A stretch of DNA of 64,000 nt from Bidens hawaiensis (Eukaryota; Streptophyta; Magnoliopsida; Asterales; Asteraceae). The DNA is taken from positions 59,420 to 123,419 of the forward strand of contig JAIQDT010007687.1 of assembly GCA_021521415.1 (NCBI GenBank), given 5' to 3'. The notes beneath the pieces were generated by a model that was not told the origin of the DNA, did not search any database, and saw only the letters and a list, made by a program, of their open reading frames with translations. This document shows, in pieces, positions 43,873-55,151 of the stretch; the first letter of the stretch is position 1, and each line of letters starts with the position of its first letter. Made by a program: the position numbers and the translations under genes.

Positions 43873-46836
43873 TGTTAATGTCTATAAAAATATACATCTT
43901 TTTAGCATCAAATAATCTCTAAAAACTGCAACTTCTATGAAATAATGTAGTTCAAATGGCTATTTATCATGTTAAAATGTATTTTCAGGTGAATTCAAGC
44001 CTCAAACTAAGAAACAAATGAATATCCAAAGAAAAATTTAAAAAAAAAAACTCAAGAAAATAGCAAAACACGTCCCCATGCTTCATGGAACACGCCCCTA
44101 TGCTTTCCTGTGCAAGTAAAGAAAAAAATCTGCAAGAATAGACAAAATACTGGATAGCTGGACATGGGGCCGTGCCTCAGGAAACATGGGGCCGTGGTCA
44201 CCTTTCAGAAAAGACAAAACAAAAATACAACAGACACCAAAAACACGAGGCTGTGCCTCATGAAGCATGCCCCCATGGTGAGTCATCGTGTACGATCTGG
44301 CAGAGCATTAAATGCGAGTAGACAGATGGAAATGGGGGCGTGCCTCATGGAGCATGGGGCCGTGCCTGAGTGCCCAGACAACCTATAAATAGTGGAGCAT
44401 GTTACATTCATTTGGTGTGCTTGAATAGAGTTCTATACATGATTCTCTTATAAAAACACCCACTTTACACTCATATTGAAGGTCTTGTGGAGAGTTTGAA
44501 GGCTTAGAGGCTATCATCATTATCATCATCCATCACCATTGAAGAAGGAAGATTCATCCAACATTTGGTTAGATTGTTCTAGTTTTATCACGTGTTTGTT
44601 ATCTTCATCTCTTTTGATGTTCATAACCATGCTCATTATGAGCTAAACTCCATTTACCATCTAATTTCTATAAAGAAGCTTTGTTCTACTTGTTGATTAT
44701 CTTAAATATGTGATTTAGTTTAGTAAAGTACGTGGTTATCATGCAAGTTTAGTAAATTAAATGGTTATCTTGCAATTATCCTTTGATGAAAAATGTTTTA
44801 TCACTTTAACTCAACAACTCAAGGTTGATGACTAACAATCATTCATGATTCACTCATGTTCTTGGAGACTAGAAATGGTAAAAGGAATATCTTGATAATT
44901 TATCTTAGATAAAACATGGATCCTTATATTGTACTTAGAAATGATGAGATATAATCTTTGATCTATTTCTCTAGGAGTTAATGACCATTTTCGCCCCTGT
45001 AGTTTGCTACTTTCGCCACTTCAGTCTAAAGTTTGAAATTTTGTCAATTTAGTCCTCATAGATTTAAATCTTAGCCAATTACGTCCCATCCGTCTAACGG
45101 CATCCAGCTATGCCGTTAGTTTAAGGGTATTTTTGTCTTTCTCCTTTTTATTTTGAGTTAATGGTCATTTTCGTCCCTATGGTTTGATATTTTTGCCACT
45201 TTAGTCCAAAGTTTGAAAATTTGTCAATTTAATGTTCAATTTAATTCTTTTTATTTTTTATTTTTTTTGTTTATAACCCTGAAGAGCATAATTCAAGCCC
45301 AAACAAGTCTGTATTTACTTTGTCGAAGACAGTAATCATGTCTCCATCCCCTTGTATTTAGTTTCCAGATGGTTCATAAACTCTCCCCCATGATGGAATT
45401 CAATGGTAAAGTGGTCAAAGCAATTCCCTGAAACCGAATTGTACAGAAAAAACTAAAATCATTTATTTGATAAATGAATAATAGTTAGGGTTTAGAGACT
45501 AACATATCGTAACGAAAATTTGGGTCGAAATCAACTATTATACATTAATTAAAGAAACACTTTTTAGTTTTTTCTGTACAACTCGGTTTCAGGTAATTAT
45601 CTTGACCACTTTACCATTGAATTCCACCATAGGGAAGAGTACTTTAGGAAATGTCTGGAAACTAAATATGAGGGGGTACGATTACAGTTGTCAACAGAGT
45701 AAATGCATACCTGTATTGGAGGTTGCTCGATGGTTTTGGGCTTAAATTATGCTCTTCAGGGTTATAGACAAAAAAAATAAAGATAAAAAATAAACTGAAT
45801 TAAACCGAACATTAAATTGACAAATTTTCAAACTTTGGACTGAAGTGGCAAAAGTATCAAACCACGGGGACTAAAATGACCATTAACTCAAAATAAAAGG
45901 GAGAAAGACAGAAATACCCTTAAACTAACGGCATAGCTGGATGTCGTTAGACGGATGTGACGTAATTGGCTAATATTTAAAACTATGAGGACTAAATTGA
46001 CAAAATTGTAAATTTTGGACTGAAGTGGCGAAAGTAGCAAACCACAAGGACGAAAATGGCTATTAACTCTTTCTCTAGTGTTGGTAATTCTGAAATAACA
46101 TTGTTAACACGATTGCTTAGGTTATCATGCTGGTTAAAAAAATCATATGTTAAAGGAATGTATAATTATAACCTAATTAAATCAACAAAGGGAGGTTGTG
46201 TAACTAAACTATAACCACCAGAAGTTGTTAGAATTGGTATTTGAGAAATCGAAGTCAATCCTAATCTTTATACTTTACTACACTACTTGCCTACTTAAAT
46301 TGACATTATCGTGGTAGCATGAGATTAAGAAAGGATGGACTTTAAATTATGCATGCTACTTTCTTTTATGTCATAAAATATGTTCACTTAGAAATGATGG
46401 GTTATTCTATTATATATTATTAATGCAAGTATGTCACATATTTACATTATAAACATCAAGGAAGAATGGAGTGGATTCTTGATCTTAGATGATAACCTTT
46501 ATATAATTGAATTACTCATTTAAAATTTATCTTCTTGTTCACATATATTATATATATATATATATATATTATTTTATAAAAGTTTAAAAATCAACCCCAA
46601 AATGACTAAACTCTCCGATTGAGTTAAAACGAAAATTTATTACTGAAAATATTTGTGTTCACGGATCGCTACTTGGTTCTTACCAATACTATTCTATATA
46701 TACGATAGGTACACTTGCCTCATTTGTGTGTGTTTACTCTTAGTAGAAATCAATTTTATAAATTTAAAACACGATCTTGTGCGAAAGCTAAAATTTCATC
46801 CCATCGTATTTTATACCACAAACGCACACCACATCA
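43873..46836 (+). repeat. Athila 3' LTR, enlarged by a MULE insertion
   Basis: It starts TGTTAATGTCTATAAAA and ends CACACCACATCA, followed by TTGAA. It matches the 5' LTR except for the 1.1-kb MULE and for small indels. TATAAAAA at 44449-44456 is the TATA box. Dyads lie at about 44164-44370. Its TA tract (46545-46571) is less than half the length of that in the 5' LTR. Confidence 0.92.
44975..46069. mobile_element. Foldback-type MULE, 1095 bp, TSD TTTCTCTAG
   Basis: Ends read GAGTTAATGACCATTTTCG and, reversed, GAGTTAATAGCCATTTTCG. The inverted repeats extend about 480 bases each, almost to the centre, so the whole element can fold back on itself. Each arm holds an internal second copy of the terminal motif (for example 'gagttaatggtcattttcgtccc' near 45155). 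The flanks are identical 9-mers TTTCTCTAG (44966-44974 and 46070-46078). The Athila 5' LTR has this sequence once, uninterrupted. There is no ORF. The terminal text resembles a widespread eudicot MULE family ('..tcattttcgtccctgtggttt'). Confidence 0.92.
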
Positions 46837-46841
46837 TTGAA

Positions 46842-47775
46842 CCAATCTAATCGAGTCACAATTATAATCGAATGACCATTTTAATCGAATGATCATTCTA
46901 ATCGAATGACATATTCTAATCGAATGGCAAATTCTAATAGAATGACAAATTCTAAGAGAATTCGATTCGACATTCGATTCGATTACCTTGCCCATTTGAT
47001 TAGATTACTTTGCCCATTAGATTCGATTATTTTATCCATTAGATTTGATTACTTTTTCCATTAGATTTGATTACTTTGTCCATTCGATTCGATTACTTTT
47101 CTCATTCGATCCAATTACTTTTCATTTGAATATGATTTTATTCCCATCAGTTTGCAGCCTTTCTTTTCTACTTGTTTTGCCCGTCTTGCATAATAAACGA
47201 GCCTAGGACTTTAACCATATTGTTTCCTTGCACTAACCTGGTTATATTTTTTTTTTCCAAACATCTCGTTTACGTTCAAGTTTATATTTTTCTTGCATAA
47301 CTATATTTTTCTTGCATAATAATGCCCGATTTGCCTTAGTATCAAATATCAGGGTAAAACCAACCTAAAAAACGTAACCTCTAATCTATAACGTACCTTT
47401 TTGGTTCACTTCTAGCTACGGGTTAGATTCAACGCGGGATTATGGACGTTTTTCTTGCTTGTATGACAAAGATCTAACACAACCCTTCTTGGTGCGGATT
47501 CGAATATGATCCGTAATGGAATAGGAGTGTTTGTGTGTGTTTTTAAGTGTGTTATGGAGGCTAGAAGATGGAAATGAGGGTTTTGGGGTTTTAGGGAGGT
47601 TTAAGGGGGTTTATATACCTTTAAGCACATTGACCTAAGGCTCATCACCATCCCGTATTCCATCTTTTATTTCCCAAGCTCACACTTTATTATTTTGTTT
47701 AACTTAACTAAATAATAACACACCATTAAGTAACGAAATTATTTTATTTATTATTATCAAAAGTAGGATGTTACA
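46842..47775 (-). repeat. Minus-strand solo LTR, 5' piece with promoter and minisatellites
   Basis: On the minus strand it begins TGTAACATCCTACTTTTG (47775 downward). TATATAAACC (47618-47609) then precedes a leader with ACACACTTAAAAACACACAC. Convergent minisatellites occupy 46850-47130. The remainder lies at 17661-17834 beyond the Athila insertion. Confidence 0.65.
46850..47130. repeat. Two minisatellites in opposite orientation (AATCGAATG / CATTCGATT)
   Basis: From 46850 to about 46955, units of about 18 bases follow AATCGAATGACMATTCT. From about 46965 to 47130, units of about 22 bases follow CCATTAGATTCGATTACTTT, which contain the reverse complement of the first core. They meet at GAATTCGATTCGACATTCG near 46961. 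Together they could form a long imperfect hairpin. Confidence 0.8.
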
Positions 47776-48144
47776 AATATTTATTCTTTTATTTATTTGC
47801 TAAAGGTGAGTTTTTCACATTGTTTACATAAACACATTACTCAAGTCAACATTTATATTTGTAATTGGGTTTCAAAAAGTTAAATATTTTGTAGGCAATT
47901 CATCATGAAGCTTTCACTAATAAAGAAGATTATAAAGAGTTTGTGTTGATAGACCATAATGTTTTGAACTCTTATCATCTTGTTAATATTGGATCTGGTG
48001 TGAGCCTGATAAAGATAGTGTGACATCCTGTCAAAAACACGTTATTATCCATATGGCTAAAAGTAATAATTAAATAAAAAAAATTTGCGTTCATTATACG
48101 TATTATAATGAGGGCTTGTAAAATTATACGTACCGGCATATATA

Positions 48145-51112
48145 TATATATATAGGGGATGGATCTTGCGAGAAGTAATATTAGAGCGAGAAGTGGATCT
48201 CATCCATTGATTATGTTAATCAATGGTTTAAAATACAAGATGACATTTTTGTAATTATGTAGACTATTTGAACAGATGTTTTATACCTAAAGGGGCAAAA
48301 TCGACAAAATAATATAAGCTTATATAAGTAATGTCTGGAACCCATTATTCACTCCCAAATTGCTCGCCGTCACTCCTAACGTGAAATCCGTTTCTTCATA
48401 CAAAATTGATACACAAAATCGTCATCTTTAACTAGGGTGATTCGGTTTACTTCTGTATAAAAGGCAATCGCTGGTTGTTGTTACTGAAGCGTAATTGGGG
48501 AATTTTGTATACGCTATGGCGGCCAAAACCTATGTAAGGATTCAAGGTATGTAATAGTGTTTGTTTGAATCAAAGAAACATGTATATAAACTAAATGATG
48601 ATTACATTCTGATTTCTTTTAGTTTTAGTTCATCAGCAAGCCCTACACTCAATTATTTTGTAGTAATGTAATATAATTGTGTAGGGTAGATGGTACAATT
48701 AGTATTACTACAAAAAGAAGTCAAATTTTTGTGAATGAGCTATTGAAATGGTTGGTTGGGTAAATTTATGTATACTGATTTGGGAAAACTAGGGTTTAAA
48801 AAAATAGTTGGGGGAAATTTATTGGATTTTCACTATAATAATTTTTTTATGAAAAGCCATACATGATTTTTTTTAGTATAAACTCACACTATTGTTCTGT
48901 TAGTGAATTAATATTTATGTGTATATAGGCACGCTGTGTAGGATTATTTACAAATAATGTGGGTTGTGTAAGATTATCTGCAACAGTCAACAATGTTAGT
49001 GTAATGATATGTCTGTGTATCAGTGTAGGCTATGTAAGGTGTATCTGCAAACAGTGTATATTGTGTAGGTGTTAATTTGAATATACATTATGTTATGTGT
49101 AAGCATTGTATGGTTCATTTGCAAATTGTGTATGTTGGTAAGGTATTAATTTGAGTTAGAATTATGTTACGTGTAGGCTGTTTAGGAGTTAAATTTGCAT
49201 AAGTACAATTAATGGTTGTGTAGCGATATGTTAGTTGTATATGCCTCTATTTATATAGTTAGTGTAATGGTATGTATGTACATATATGTAGGAATGGCCC
49301 TACACAACCATTAAAAAAATCACAAAAAGTTTCTACACGGTACATTATGAATAATATGATGATCTGTGTAGGTGGTATTACAAACAAGTATAGAATTTGT
49401 AGGTATATTATGCATCTTTCTTACAATGACAAATTTCAACATAGAGAGCAAAATGAACGGATCGGGTAACATATCTAATTTAATTTAAGTACATGTCAAG
49501 TTGGGTTTGGTTGCCACCAATGTTTTTGTTTTTCTTTCTTTTGCTAATGCATAGTTGTTGTGTATGAACGGATATTTGTTACTGTGCAGGAGCGACCATG
49601 GTAGTTGTGTATTCAAGTTGCTTATATATTTAATGAATTAAGTAAGAATAATGTTGCATGTGTAGGGTGTATGTAGTTTGTTTTCTGTGTAGGGGTGTAT
49701 GCAGCTTGTTTTCTGTGTAGGATTAATGGACCTGTTGTGTAAGTAATTTGATACAATGTAGGGTGATTGTGGCTGTTGTGTATGTAGGTTGTTTAAATAT
49801 TTAATGATATAAATATAAATAATGGGCATATTATGTAAGTATTGGTTTTCTATGTAAGGTTAATGGGCCTTTTGTGTAAGTAATTTGTTTTCTGTGTAGG
49901 GTTAATAGGCATTTTGTGTAACTAATTTGTTTTCTGCGTAAGGTTAATGGTCCTCCTCTATAAGTATATTTTACTATATAGGGTTGATTGTGGTTGTTGT
50001 GTATGTAGTTTTTTTTAATTTGATAGATTTCAAGTAAATTAAATATGAATAATTACTATATGATAACAACAATAATAAAACTATTTTGCATATTTTAAGT
50101 GATTTAATTTTAGTACATGAATAAGCGTACTTAGTGAAATGTATTATGTGTAGGTCTATGGATGCTCATGTGTAAGTTCCTGTGTGATTATGTGTAGGAC
50201 TATGTAAGGCAAACATATATACGCGCCTGGTGAGATTTTGTGCAGGATTTATTATTTAGGAGTTATGCTATAGATGAATTCCAATTACATAATATTATTG
50301 TGCATATTTGTTTAGAATGTTTTGCTTTTAAGTTAAAAATATTTATATTTTGTTGGTCAGACTATGTTTGTTTTTATGAAATATGTGTATTAACTTTATT
50401 TGTTTTATTTGGCTTAAAAATAGATGGAAAGGCATATGACGATTGAAAATATTCGAAACAAAAGAAGGGAGGCTTGAAAGGCATTGATCTTTATTACCCG
50501 TTTAAAGAATTTGGATAATTGTACTCTTGATTTTAATGAAAAGTTGTTTATTCTATGTCGAGCAACAAAATGCATTTCTAGATTTTGTATATTATGTTAG
50601 CTATGTAATTTAAGGAAAATCAACAGGATTGGGAAATCGATCGGTCCATTTTAATTACGATATCTTAGTGTTTGAATCTTGATTTGGATAATTTGATCAA
50701 TACAATTGGAAAAATAAAAATATAAGACAAGGAAAACTATTTCGCTTGAATTATTAACAATTAATTTAAGTTTATTTGATAATAACAAATAGATTCAAAC
50801 AATGGAGATATGCATAAAATCATAAACAAATCGATGTATATTTGCGTTGTTGATTAAATTTAAATAGGAAGAAATCCATACTCGGAGTTATATATTTTAA
50901 TATAGTTCAAATAAAAAATTAAAAAAGAATGTGTAACTCTCTAACAAAGTATTAGCTACCAAAAATAAGAAGAAACACAATTTACTAATATACCCACATC
51001 ATTAAATAAATCAAAATATTAAAAGAAAATACATGATTGGTTAATATTACTTCTCACACTTCTCGTTGTAAAAACACTTCTGAAATGATCCAATACCTAT
51101 CTATATATATAC
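48145..51112. mobile_element. Candidate DNA transposon with degenerate TIRs, inserted in the solo LTR
   Basis: The left end TATATATAGGGGATGGATC plus 'gagaagtaatattagagcgagaagtg' pairs imperfectly with the reversed right end TATATATAGATAGGTATTGG plus 'acaacgagaagtgtgagaagtaatatta'. The TA-rich borders hide any duplication. The interior has no transposase ORF. It does have a 1.3-kb stretch rich in 'tgtgtagg' (48900-50220). Superfamily is undecided. Confidence 0.45.
49650..50010 (+). repeat. Degenerate tandem repeat of about 45 bp
   Basis: Units resemble TTTTCTGTGTAGGGTTAATGG followed by a TTTTGTGTAAGTAATTTG tail, seen near 49680, 49709, 49848, 49890 and 49931 with variable spacing. Related TGTGTAGG words continue upstream to 48900. 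No coding sense is visible. Confidence 0.6.
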
Positions 51113-52736
51113 ACACGAGTAATAGTGGATGCGGGTAAGTATTTTATATATATTAGTTAACTAGTGTTGCCTATTCTAGAGACATCATATTAATACCATA
51201 CATTCTTGTGAATGTGTTCAAGAATTTAAGCCGTCAAATTTGATATTACGTTACACATCTTGGCTATGTATTTGTCATTTTTTTTACATCTTCACTAGCT
51301 ATTTACCACACACCACACTTATTAAATTCACAATCATAATAATACAAATATGTAGTACTTGAGAAGTCAAAGATACGATCAAATAATATCTATCAAACCA
51401 CCCCATCCATTTCTTGTCTTTTTTTTTTTTTTTGGTTCTAGTACCATCTGTGCGACGCACTCACCACACCTCCATCTTTCATGTGATTTTATCCAAGGAT
51501 ATACACAACCTCCAAATCCAATCATAGATATTTTAGGTGAAACATATCTTTTACTTACCCATATAAACAGACACCAAGTGCAAGAACAAGCTCACAATTA
51601 CAACCTACAACTCTTTCATACTCTCTATCACTCAGTTCCCGTCCACACAATACATAGCTCCATCCTGAAAATTAACCTCAAGTTTAAGGCAAGTATCTAA
51701 GAGCTTTTGGCGGAGTGTAGGGCTACTTTGAAGCCTAGAAACATCATACAAGACCAAGAAGCAAACAACCTACTCACCCAAAACTCACAAATCTCTCTCT
51801 CGGCCTCCTCTGCCACAACACACATGCACACCATATTCAGCCCTACTACAAGTAGAACTAAAGAGTAAACGCTAGCTAGGAACTTTGGTGAAAAGCTAAA
51901 AGCCATTGGGAAGCCAAGCACATCACTCTTTCCTTCATTTTTCTAGTACTACCATTTGTAAGAAAACTCCTCCTAACTCTTTGCTCTCATAAAGCTTATA
52001 TGCTATCACGGCCCTAAACACCCAACAAGTTATATTAGCACATAAACTTGTGTATTTTACATACTAAACATGTTATATAAAGCTGTGAGAAAATGGTTCT
52101 TTTAACACTAAACATATTTATAAGACATTTAACATATTATAAATGTGCAGACATATTTTGTTAAAGGTATAGATATAAACTTGTATAAAAAAAACGTGTA
52201 TAGGATTACAAACGTATGAGTTGGTAAAAGAATATGTATGAAATATATAGATTCATTTAAAAAAAATGATTTTTATGAAAACGTTTATTCGGATGCATAA
52301 ACATAATCATATATCATAACTATTTGTGGGAGACTCAAAAATACATTTGAAATACGTTAGTTATTAAAAAGTATACACATATAGTTTTATAGAAAATATA
52401 TAAAGAAGATGTTAAAGTTATGAAAATTTAAGGAATTGAAACAATATTTGTTGGAAAGTATAAAGTAGAAATTTGTATTATATTTTATAAGACCCGGTGT
52501 TAAGTGAATATGTAGAACCAAAAATATGTAATGTATATCTTTATCTTTTAACGTCACAAATAAACGTGTTCGGATATGAAAACCCAACATAGTGTCATTA
52601 GACGACAAAGATATTTTAATATTTATATAGATTTATATAAATAAGAATCATAGAACCTATTCAGCAATGGGTCAATGAATCACGTTAAGTAAAATGATAC
52701 ACTGATAAAACACTTTTAACTAGTTGGGTGAAACGC

Positions 52737-53160
52737 GATCATGAAACACTTAAGTGTCGGAAATGAAACATAAGACCTAAATTGTTCTTGTACAGTATGG
52801 GACACTTGTAGGACGAGACTCGGATTTTTATATTATCTAGCGCATGTTTGAGAATCAGGTGAGTCTCACTACCCCTTTTTATTTGAACTGTTTTGAAACT
52901 TTGGGGGGCGATGCATGGAGAAACACATGTTCAGAAACGAGTAGACACGATCATGAAACACTTAAGTGTCGGAAATGAAACATAAGACCTAAATTGTTCT
53001 TGTACAGTATGGGACACTTGTAGGACGAGACTCGGATTTTTATATTATCTAGCGCATGTTTGAGAATCAGGTGAGTCTCACTACCCCTTTTTATTTGAAC
53101 TGTTTTGAAACTTTGGGGGGCGATGCATGGAGAAACACATGTTCAGAAACGAGTAGACAC
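52737..53160 (+). repeat. Perfect 212-bp tandem duplication
   Basis: 52737-52948 and 52949-53160 appear identical base for base, each from GATCATGAAACACTTAAG to CGAGTAGACAC. Each copy holds one GGTGAGTCTCAC motif. Identity over 212 bases in noncoding LTR DNA points to a very recent event or an assembly error. Confidence 0.93.
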
Positions 53161-53860
53161 GCACTCTCATTTTGTTACATGGGTTGGAAACAATAATGCA
53201 CCGAAAGTCCCCTAGAATCTATGATCATTAACTATTGTAGACGTGGCCAATGTGAATAGTACTATTCGGGATTAACACACCCCACCCGTGGTTAGTCGCA
53301 CTAACTTAGATTAGAGGTCTAGCGGGTGATATTTGTCCAACAGAGGACTTCGATGTTTTCGCATTAGATCATCAAGAGGGGCGCTCATAGAAACGCTGTT
53401 AGGTCTTGATCGTAGAGCTCATGGTAACTGTTTGAGAAATTGGTTGACTCGTTGTCCAAGTAACACATATTTTTAGATGTCATATAAACCTGTGAAACTT
53501 ACCAACAATTTTTGTTGACGTTTTTATACATGCATTCTCAGGTAATTGAAGCATTGGAAACACATATGGAGTCACACGCATGTAGAGGCATTTTAATGAA
53601 GTATTTATCGTATAATGTATAAACAGTGACTATGATCCATGACTTCATCAGGCCCCGCGTTTCCGCCGTCGACGGACGTGTGACAGGTAGACCCTATTAT
53701 TTTGTCATTCTTAATAATCTTTATTATTTAATTTATAAATTTTAAAAATATGCATTCATGTAGGTCGATGGAGACATGAATTTTTGATGGATTAGCAGGG
53801 TAGGTGGTGGTATTTATCGAGGGAATACAATTAACTAAGTGCGAGAGGTTTAATCTTTTT

Positions 53861-54223
53861 GTTCCACTAATATTGTATATTTTTATTTGTTATCCATCTT
53901 AGCAATTTTGTTAGATTTATGACATTCGTCTAATTCTATTTAATTCTAAAATTTTTGATGGGTGGAAAAAATCTTCAAATTGACAGGTAAACTACTACTT
54001 TCTCAAAGAATAATCTTGAAACTGTAAGGAATAAACTTGAAGATAAGAATATTGTGCTACAACAATTGGTTTTCAATTTATGTAACTATACTATTTAAAG
54101 AAGTCATATTGTTCACATGATATGATGCTAAATAGATGCGGCAATGCCAGGTATTTCCTATTATATCATGACACATAACCCGTTTTCTTATTATAACCTA
54201 TGATCTCTTTTCCATGGCACTAA
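53861..54223. other. AT-rich stretch, no gene seen
   Basis: It may include decayed intron or exon sequence of the pantothenate kinase fragment, but I could not place further conserved motifs. No ORF of note is present. Confidence 0.4.
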
Positions 54224-55148
54224 GGGGGTGTTTGGTAGAGGGATTTGATTGGGGAGAAATGGAATTAGAAATATTTCTTTTATTTATTTTCCACTTTTCA
54301 TTTCTATTTCTCTTTCTATTTCTCTAAAACTAGAGAATTCCATTTCTCTTTAAAACAAAGAGAAATCCATTTCTCAGCAGCCTCCTCATAGCATGTCACC
54401 ACCTCGTCTCCGGCCACCACCCCGTCTCCGGCCACCACCCTGTCTCCGGCCGCCACCTCGTCTCCAAGTCTGCAACCGCCACCTCGTCTCCAAGTCTGCA
54501 ACCACCACCCCGTCTCCGCCGTTCGCAGTGGTGAACACAGAGATGGTAACCGGTTGTAGGTTGTAGGTGGTACGGGTGAACGGAGATTAGGGTTTCAAGT
54601 GGTGGTTCGTGGTAGGTTAGGGTTTTCAGATGGTCGGGTGATTGTGGTCGCAGGTGGGTGACAGTGGTGGTGGAAATCGGCGGTGGTCGCAGGTGGCTTC
54701 TGATTATCATCATCATCATCGCCACCACAACCACCACCACAAAATCTCCAATGAGACAGTGATGACAGATCTGAGCTTCCTTTTTTAATTTTTTTTGTTT
54801 CAAAAATTTGAATCTTTTTAATTTCTTGTGTACTGTGGTTGAAGAATGGGATTTGGTGGCGGCAGCCAGTGGTGGTGGGCTGTGGTTGAAGAAAGGGCTG
54901 TGGTGGTGGTGGTGGGGCTGTGGTGGTGGTGGTGCTGTGGTGGTGGTGGGGCTGTGGTGGTGGGGCTGCGGTGGTGAGTGGTGTCAGGTTGGGTGGAGGT
55001 GGGGTTGGGTATGGAAGAGTTCTCTGTTTATTTTCTCGTGTACCAAACAAGAGAAATGATTCTCATTCTCCATACCAATTCTCTTTCTCTACAATTCCAT
55101 TTTCATTTCTATTTTCTCTCATTTTCCATTCTCTGTACCAAACACCCC
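54224..55148. mobile_element. PIF/Harbinger-like non-autonomous element, 925 bp, TSD TAA
   Basis: The left end GGGGGTGTTTGGTAGAG and the reversed right end GGGGTGTTTGGTACAG differ mainly by one G. TAA (or TAAG) lies on both outer sides (54221-54223 and 55149-55151). Subterminal 'gagaaatggaatt' and 'aattccatttctc' motifs repeat in both orientations. The core contains a 'ccaccacctcgtctccggc' tandem (54400-54515) and GGTGGT runs (54895-54990), which create the overlapping Pro-, Thr- or Gly/Trp-rich ORFs. None of those ORFs is a gene. Confidence 0.75.
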
Positions 55149-55151
55149 TAA

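Larger units (their letters stand above)
17835..46836 (+). mobile_element. Athila-lineage Ty3/gypsy retrotransposon, heavily nested, TSD TTGAA
   Basis: Flanked by identical TTGAA. The two LTRs share their whole non-inserted length. Inside are a degraded PBS, gag of the 'QFHGLxDEDPL' type, protease with DLGAS, RT with FTDD, RNase H, integrase, a long post-pol region with ATHILA ORF-1-like coding, and a 'ttgaggacaagcaaggttcaagtgtg' polypurine region. Removing the copia insertion (14.0 kb) and the MULE (1.1 kb) leaves about 13.9 kb, at the large end for this lineage. Stops and frameshifts occur throughout gag-pol, so it is inactive. Confidence 0.93.
48019..53685 (+). repeat. Plus-strand solo LTR with internal insertion, TSD GATAG/GGTAG
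   Basis: It starts TGTGACATCCTGTC and ends GTGTGACA. The flanks GATAG (48014-48018) and GGTAG (53686-53690) differ by one base. The right copy restores a normal AAG|GTAGAC splice donor in the pantothenate kinase fragment, so the left copy probably mutated. A TIR element fills 48145-51112. The LTR continues with a C-rich leader (51400-51950), a tandem duplication, GGTGAGTCTCACTACCCC (52858 and 53070) and the U5 end. No internal region is present, so this is a solo LTR of about 2.7 kb. Confidence 0.65.
47776..53860 (+). pseudogene. Pantothenate kinase gene fragment, interrupted by a solo LTR
   Basis: Three exon pieces read in order. 47776-47805 ends LLK before GTGAGT. 47895-48014, after TTTTGTAG, reads AIHHEAFTNKEDYKEF, then LVNIGSGVSLIK. 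53764-53860, after TTCATGTAG, reads VDGD, NF, a stop, VGGG, then (after a frameshift) TKCERFNLF. Pantothenate kinases have LLKA-HEAFTY, LLVNIGSGVS-IKVDGDGKF and VSGTNVGGGTYWGLGRLLTKC in this order, so the match spans over 60 positions. The enzyme phosphorylates pantothenate, the first step of CoA synthesis. Exon-intron phases agree, so the fragment came from genomic DNA rather than mRNA. The 5' side is cut by the minus-strand solo LTR. A stop (53785) and a frameshift make it a dead relic. It may have been carried here by a transposon. Confidence 0.72.
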
